From positions 1-20,807 of the forward strand of contig JAHDHM010000016.1 in the NCBI GenBank assembly GCA_020631315.1: a stretch of DNA of 20,807 nt. Direction: 5' to 3'. Source of the DNA: Acidimicrobiales bacterium. GTDB taxonomy: Bacteria > Actinomycetota > Acidimicrobiia > Acidimicrobiales > Poriferisodaliceae. Of the stretch, positions 17,462 to 20,807 are shown piece after piece (within the stretch, counting starts at the first letter, position 1; the number at the start of each line of letters is the position of its first letter). The notes beneath the pieces were generated by a model. It was not told the origin of the DNA. It made no database searches and saw only the letters and a program-made list of their open reading frames with translations. Both the position numbers and the translations under genes were made by a program.

Positions 17462-18018
17462 CAGCGCTCGTCGTCGCGGTCGCGAATGCGCCGTCGTAGT
17501 TCCTCGAGCTCGGGGAGCGCCTCGCGATCCTTGGCTCGGTTGGCATGGGTCTTCGAGTCGATGACGTCGTCGAGCGATGCCACCGGGATCCTCAGTTCGT
17601 TTGTCGGGATGAAGGTCGCTCTCCGGCGAAGATCGTCGTAGTCGACTGTCGAACCGTTCAGGTCTGGTATCCCGCTGAGGACGTCGATGCTGCCGAGGTC
17701 CGTGCGCCAGGTCGACGCCGCAGTGCGTGCGAAGAAGTCCGGGTGCAGCAACTGCTGGGAGAGTTGGCCTGCGGTCTCATCGTCGACTCCTTCAATTCGG
17801 AGTCGCGGAGTTCCCATCGCCCGCAGCGCATCGCACAGTCGTCGATGGTTGTCAGCTGATTGCTCAGCTACGCAGTCGACGTCCCGTGTTGCTCGCTCCG
17901 CGCCCCAGAGAATCGCCGCAGCACCACCGACGATCACGAACTGTACGTCGTGGTCGTTCAGAATCTTGAAGATCCCGGCCTCGTCGAGTTCTCCGTAGCC
18001 ATCGTCGTCGGGTGTCAC
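17461..18018 (-). CDS. Nucleotidyltransferase (MNT/AbiEii-like), toxin candidate of the XRE pair
   Basis: This 185-residue protein has an intact minimal nucleotidyltransferase core: FVIVGGAAAILWGAERATRDVDCVAE, with Gly31-Gly32 and Asp46/Asp48 as metal ligands, and a third Asp112 in LGSIDVLSG. The C-terminal part reads PVASLDDVIDSKTHANRAKDREALPELEEL, the family's usual closing segment, so unlike the neighbouring copy it appears complete. Proteins of this type paired with small DNA-binding proteins can act as toxins that modify tRNA or other targets (as MenT does), or as antitoxins (MntA). The GTG start overlaps the stop of the XRE gene (GTGA at 18015-18018), giving the order regulator then transferase. 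Which one is the toxin cannot be told from sequence alone. Confidence 0.8.
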   Translation of the reverse strand: MTPDDDGYGELDEAGIFKILNDHDVQFVIVGGAAAILWGAERATRDVDCVAEQSADNHRRLCDALRAMGTPRLRIEGVDDETAGQLSQQLLHPDFFARTAASTWRTDLGSIDVLSGIPDLNGSTVDYDDLRRRATFIPTNELRIPVASLDDVIDSKTHANRAKDREALPELEELRRRIRDRDDER

Positions 18019-18368
18019 CCGAGCAAGCCCTCATCTCGCAGCTCGGTGGCGAACGCTTGGAGATCGGCGAGGCTGCGGAGTTCGCGGCCGTCGTCTGTTC
18101 GGGTGACGTCATCGGCCGTCGGGCCGGACCGTGCCGCGAAGCGGGATTGCAGCTCCTTGGAGGTCTCGGGGAGCTGTCCATCGCTGGCCCGGAGCGATCG
18201 ACCACACGCGCGAAGCACGCGATCCAGAGTCTCTGCGCGAGGGTCGACCAGGCCGTTCTCGTATTTGGACAGTGTCGGCTTCGACGTACCGGCGCGCTCG
18301 GCCAGCTCGGCCAGGCTCAGGCCGGCTGCGTCTCGTGCTTCTCTGATGAGGACTGCGGCAACTCCCAT
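18015..18368 (-). CDS. XRE-family helix-turn-helix regulator, probable antitoxin
   Basis: This 117-residue protein has a clear XRE/Cro HTH at residues 5-58: IREARDAAGLSLAELAERAG, then TSKPTLSKYENGLVDPRAET and LDRVLRACG. The C-terminal half is more variable and ends with a short helical segment (SLADLQAFATELRDEGLLG), which probably contacts the partner nucleotidyltransferase. It is the first gene of a two-gene operon with a 4-nt overlap. An 18-bp perfect palindrome and a -10 element lie just upstream of the ATG at 18368, so the protein probably represses its own promoter and perhaps the divergent DUF4265 gene. Confidence 0.85.
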   Translation of the reverse strand: MGVAAVLIREARDAAGLSLAELAERAGTSKPTLSKYENGLVDPRAETLDRVLRACGRSLRASDGQLPETSKELQSRFAARSGPTADDVTRTDDGRELRSLADLQAFATELRDEGLLG

Positions 18369-18375
18369 GACTCAG

Positions 18376-18381
18376 ATGTTA
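18376..18381 (-). promoter_or_regulatory. -10 element of the XRE-nucleotidyltransferase operon
   Basis: TAACAT on the minus strand lies 7 nt before the ATG at 18368, consistent with a leaderless mRNA. It overlaps the edge of the palindrome at 18378-18395. Confidence 0.45.
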
Positions 18382-18395
18382 TCTGATCAGATAAC
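18378..18395. promoter_or_regulatory. 18-bp perfect palindrome in a divergent promoter, probable XRE operator
   Basis: GTTATCTGATCAGATAAC is a perfect palindrome. Its two ends merge with -10-like elements pointing outward: TAACAT (18376-18381, minus) for the XRE gene and TAACCT (18392-18397, plus) toward the DUF4265 gene. A dimeric HTH protein bound here would cover both promoters. The XRE protein encoded next to it is the obvious candidate. Confidence 0.68.
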
Positions 18396-18397
18396 CT
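18392..18397 (+). promoter_or_regulatory. Candidate -10 element toward the DUF4265 gene
   Basis: TAACCT on the plus strand lies 7 nt before a GTG at 18405, which opens a nine-codon frame ending in a TGA that overlaps the ATG of the DUF4265 gene at 18431. The position inside the palindrome suggests shared control with the XRE operon. Confidence 0.33.
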
Positions 18398-18430
18398 ACT
18401 GCGAGTGCGCTCTGCCTGCGACGGAGCGGC

Positions 18431-18958
18431 ATGATCGTTCGGCGCGAGTCGCGCCAGGCATGGGGGATCGTCGTGACGAACCGTGAGCTGACCCACCGGT
18501 ATCCGGCCTGGCGACATGAGGCGGACTTCGTGCTGATGCACGCGCTGGACGATTCGGAACCGTTGTGCTTCGAGCAGCTGTGGGCGGCGCACTGCGGTGG
18601 CGACCGCTACCGGATCTGCTGCATCCCGTTCTTCGTGTTCGGGCTGTCACTCGGCGATGTCGTGCGGTGTGAGGCCGCGCATGGCTACGACTACTGCGCC
18701 ACGGAGATCGTGGAGTCGTCGCCGAGGTCGACGTTCCGCCTGTATTCGGCTGACGGAATCGACGACCACGCCGAGATCATCAAGGCACTGGAGAGTGTCG
18801 GAGCGCTGGTCGAACGGAGTTCACGGAACATGGTCGCAGTGGATGCGGCCGACGAGCAGATCTGCCTCGCTGCGGTCGAGCTGCTGCAGGACTTCGAGAC
18901 CAGCGGCCGTGGGCTCTACGAGGTCGGTGTCGACCGAACCTCCGGAGGAGCCCGGTGA
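18431..18958 (+). CDS. DUF4265 domain protein
   Basis: This 175-residue protein carries the DUF4265 pattern: FEQLWAAHCGGDRYRICCIPFFVFGLSLGDVVRCEA (about residues 38-74, quoted in consecutive pieces LWAAHCGGDRYRI, IPFFVFGLSLGDVV). It then has a beta-alpha-beta half with STFRLYSADG and HAEIIKALESVGALVERS. The domain occurs as small stand-alone proteins, often near toxin-immunity or defence genes, but its biochemical role is unknown. No catalytic motif is obvious. It reads away from the XRE-nucleotidyltransferase pair and ends 16 nt before the convergent RelE-like gene. The ATG at 18431 has only a weak, close GGAG (18423-18426); a start further inside the frame (18536) is also possible. Confidence 0.72.
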   Translation: MIVRRESRQAWGIVVTNRELTHRYPAWRHEADFVLMHALDDSEPLCFEQLWAAHCGGDRYRICCIPFFVFGLSLGDVVRCEAAHGYDYCATEIVESSPRSTFRLYSADGIDDHAEIIKALESVGALVERSSRNMVAVDAADEQICLAAVELLQDFETSGRGLYEVGVDRTSGGAR

Positions 18959-18974
18959 TCCGTTCGCAACGACG

Positions 18975-19286
18975 TCACGGTTGCCAGTCTGAATCGATCT
19001 CGAGCGCAATGAGTTCGACGGTGCCGTCCGACATGAGCTGGGCGACGACGGTGTAGCCGCGCACGATTCGGCCCGCCGAGATCAACATCTTGTAGTCCGA
19101 TCGTCCCGGGATGGCTTCCGGTAGCTCGTCGAAGCACTCGGCGAATCGGTCGACGATCTCGATGAGTTCGAGCGACTGGAAGTCGTTCGTCGACGGCTCG
19201 CCATCTTCACTGCGGTCGGTTCGGAGCTGACGGTCGAGATCATCGAAGAAGCTCGGGCTGGCCCGAACGACTCGGCGCGCGCTCAA
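18975..19286 (-). CDS. RelE/ParE-like toxin
   Basis: This 103-residue basic-start protein resembles the RelE/ParE fold: an N-terminal strand RRVVRASPSFFDDLDRQL, a helical middle (SLELIEIVDRFAECFDELPEAI) and the closing sheet SDYKMLISAGRIVRGYTVVAQLMSDGTVELIALEIDSDW (in pieces here: GRIVRGYTVVAQL, VELIALEID). RelE members cleave mRNA on ribosomes and ParE members inhibit gyrase; the sequence does not decide between them. The TTG start at 19286 overlaps the antitoxin stop (TTGA), the usual order of antitoxin then toxin. A longer middle region than in minimal RelE proteins is the only oddity. Confidence 0.75.
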   Translation of the reverse strand: MSARRVVRASPSFFDDLDRQLRTDRSEDGEPSTNDFQSLELIEIVDRFAECFDELPEAIPGRSDYKMLISAGRIVRGYTVVAQLMSDGTVELIALEIDSDWQP

Positions 19287-19453
19287 CGGTTGGAGGATTG
19301 TGAGGCGATCTTCTGGATCCGGACGCGGACCCGATCAGCGAACTCGGGATCCAGCTCGTCGAGGCTGTCCTTCAGACTCGCCTCGAACGAGGCGCGGCGC
19401 TCGGCCGGGCTCATCGCATGCAGCTCCGCTGCAGAGAGGATCGGTTCGCTCAC
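19283..19453 (-). CDS. Small antitoxin of the RelE/ParE-like pair
   Basis: This 56-residue, mostly helical protein (MSEPILSAAELHAMSPAER, then ASFEASLKDSLDELDPEF and a short basic end RVRVRIQKIA) sits directly upstream of the RelE-like toxin and overlaps its start. Size, charge pattern and position fit a type II antitoxin, although no DNA-binding domain is evident. I start it at the GTG (19453), because TATGGT lies 7 nt upstream as a leaderless -10 element and the N-terminus then reads naturally. An ATG at 19465 in the same frame is the alternative. A further extension to 19576 would overlap the fic promoter and is unlikely. Confidence 0.62.
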   Translation of the reverse strand: MSEPILSAAELHAMSPAERRASFEASLKDSLDELDPEFADRVRVRIQKIASQSSNR

Positions 19454-19460
19454 GCCTCGA

Positions 19461-19466
19461 ACCATA
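19461..19466 (-). promoter_or_regulatory. Candidate -10 element of the antitoxin-toxin operon
   Basis: TATGGT on the minus strand lies 7 nt before the GTG at 19453. If this is the promoter, the ATG at 19465 lies inside it and cannot be the start. Confidence 0.3.
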
Positions 19467-19526
19467 TCGGCCGATGCAGCCTGGCTGGCGGCGCGGTTCG
19501 ACGCCCCGTGCTCCGCTCGTCGATGT

Positions 19527-19539
19527 CGATAAATTATCG
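19527..19539. promoter_or_regulatory. Inverted repeat in the fic/antitoxin divergent region
   Basis: CGATAAATTATCG has perfect 5-bp arms (CGATA/TATCG) around AAT. A further GATAA follows at 19557-19561. The AT-rich run 19527-19570 stands out against its surroundings. It lies about 24 bp upstream of the fic -10 and could bind the Fic winged helix or the neighbouring antitoxin. Confidence 0.4.
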
Positions 19540-19562
19540 TCACACTGCGGCGAATTGATAAG

Positions 19563-19568
19563 TACAAT
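19563..19568 (+). promoter_or_regulatory. -10 element of fic, leaderless
   Basis: TACAAT (close to TATAAT) lies 6 nt before the ATG at 19575, so transcription probably begins at the start codon. It sits within ATTG-ATAAGTA-CAAT, a partial inverted repeat related to the operator at 17357-17380. Confidence 0.5.
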
Positions 19569-19574
19569 CCCTTC

Positions 19575-20717
19575 ATGATCTACGCGACGCCGGTCCTCTC
19601 GTCCTTGGACGAGGAGGTGCTCGGGCAGATCGACGCGCTCGGCGATGAGCTTCGCTTCTATCTGCGGGCGCCGCGGCGCTGGTACGGAACGCTGCGCCGG
19701 GCGACGTTTGCTCGTGCCGTTCAGGGCTCGAACTCGATCGAGGGTTACCACGCCAGTGTCGAGGACGTCGCAGCGGTCATCGACGGCGAGGAGCCGCTCG
19801 ATGCCGACGATGAGACCCGAGCGGCGATCAGCGGGTATCGCGACGCGATGACCTACGTGATGCAGCTCGCACCGACGGGGGTCCCTATCGATGCGTCGCT
19901 CATCAGGTCGATGCACTTCATGATGATCAAGCACGACCTCGCCAAGCATCCGGGTCAGTGGCGGCCGGGGGCGGTGTGGGCCCAGAACGAACACGGCGAT
20001 GTCGTCTACCAAGCTCCAGATCGTGATCTCGTCGAAGCCCTGCTCGCTGAGCTGATCGACGAGATCAACGGGGCTGAGGTGCCGCCGATGGTCGCCGCAG
20101 CCATGGCGCATCTGAACCTGACGTTGATCCATCCGTTCAGCGACGGCAACGGGCGCATGGCGCGCTGCCTGCAGAGCTTCGTGCTGGCCCGCGACGGGAT
20201 CCTCTCTCCGGAGTTCTCGAGCATCGAGGAGTATCTCGGGCGGAACACGTCGGCGTACTACGACGCATTGGAACGGGTTACGCAGGGCTCGTGGTCGCCT
20301 GAGCGGTCGGCCACCTCGTGGATCGAGTTCTGTCTGACCGCACATCTGCGCCAGGCGTCGCTGATGGTGCGTCGCATCCAGGAGGCCGAGGCGCTGTGGG
20401 ATCGGTGTGAGCAGGCCGCCGCACGGCATGAGTTGCCGGATCGCTCGGTGGGGGCGCTGTCTGATGCGGCCCGCGGTTGGGGACTGCGCCGGTCGCTCTA
20501 CTCGAAGATCGCCGAGTCATCGACGGGACAGCCGGTCAGCGACGCGATGGCAACGCGCGACCTTGCGGCGATGACCAAGGCGGGACTCCTCGTCGCTGTC
20601 GGCGAGAAGCGTGGGCGTTCATATCGGGCATCCGAGGAACTGCGAGCCATGTGGGACGAGATCCGCACGGCCCGACGGACCCAGCCAGTCCCGGACCTCT
20701 ACGGCAGGGCGGTGTAG
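19575..20717 (+). CDS. Fic family protein adenylyltransferase with C-terminal winged helix
   Basis: Fic proteins usually transfer AMP from ATP to a hydroxyl side chain of a target protein. This 380-residue protein has a Fic_N-like start (LDALGDELRFYLRAP-type region in its first 40 residues), then the inhibitory motif SNSIEG (Ser52 to Gly57; Glu56 is the blocking glutamate), placed before the core as in class II Fic proteins. The catalytic motif HPFSDGNGRMAR spans 186-197 and has every key residue, with His186 as base. The C-terminal 80 residues form a winged helix (SLYSKIAESS, then VSDAMATRDLAAMTKAGLLV and GRSYRAS), suggesting DNA binding and self-regulation. It diverges from the antitoxin-RelE pair. 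The ATG is supported by a -10 element 6 nt upstream. The target is unknown. Confidence 0.92.
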   Translation: MIYATPVLSSLDEEVLGQIDALGDELRFYLRAPRRWYGTLRRATFARAVQGSNSIEGYHASVEDVAAVIDGEEPLDADDETRAAISGYRDAMTYVMQLAPTGVPIDASLIRSMHFMMIKHDLAKHPGQWRPGAVWAQNEHGDVVYQAPDRDLVEALLAELIDEINGAEVPPMVAAAMAHLNLTLIHPFSDGNGRMARCLQSFVLARDGILSPEFSSIEEYLGRNTSAYYDALERVTQGSWSPERSATSWIEFCLTAHLRQASLMVRRIQEAEALWDRCEQAAARHELPDRSVGALSDAARGWGLRRSLYSKIAESSTGQPVSDAMATRDLAAMTKAGLLVAVGEKRGRSYRASEELRAMWDEIRTARRTQPVPDLYGRAV

Positions 20718-20807
20718 GCAGCGACGGGGGAGCGAGCAATCATCAATCGGCGGGGACGACAACTCGAACCTGACTCGCATCAGCGACTCGGGTGACGGGG
20801 TGACGGG

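Noticed and set aside
20718..20807. Sequence after fic, including TGACGGGGTGACGGG
   Set aside because: A two-copy short repeat at the window edge with no gene, tRNA or terminator visible; too little to call.

Overview
The window comes from a high-GC bacterial chromosome, almost certainly an actinobacterium. The left half has an actinobacterial housekeeping order: prs, rplY (Ctc/L25), pth, mfd, a parvulin lipoprotein, mazG, eno, a DivIC/FtsB-like division gene and an ABC-2 exporter. Protein style, the DUF222-HNH nuclease and many probable leaderless starts suggest the class Acidimicrobiia (Ilumatobacter-like). That class assignment is an inference, not something the sequence proves.

Positions 1-11761 (all + strand) are a dense housekeeping block. 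It has the 3' end of prs, then rplY-pth-mfd, then the parvulin lipoprotein and a YabN-type MazG, then eno-divIC-ABC ATPase-two ABC-2 permeases. Most junctions inside the groups are 4-nt start/stop overlaps, so these are likely operons. Breaks with candidate promoters lie before rplY, before the lipoprotein and before eno.

Positions 11768-16078 (all - strand) hold a DUF222/HNH endonuclease and a three-gene envelope group. The nuclease has a perfect actinobacterial LexA (SOS) box over its promoter. The envelope group is a 10-TM membrane protein, a Met/Asp/His-rich cupredoxin-like lipoprotein and a small 4-TM protein. The first two overlap by 4 nt and probably work together in metal (copper?) handling at the membrane.

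Positions 16101-20717 are an accessory island of toxin-antitoxin-like modules: (1) an HTH protein plus a nucleotidyltransferase whose 3' end looks frameshifted; (2) an XRE regulator plus a second nucleotidyltransferase; (3) a divergent DUF4265 gene; (4) a small antitoxin plus a RelE/ParE-like toxin; (5) a class II Fic AMP-transferase with a C-terminal winged helix. Inverted repeats lie on the probable promoters of several modules. A short fragment between modules 1 and 2 resembles the start of the intact fic gene and its promoter, which suggests a second fic copy was lost there. No rRNA, tRNA, CRISPR array, insertion sequence or clear intrinsic terminator was seen.
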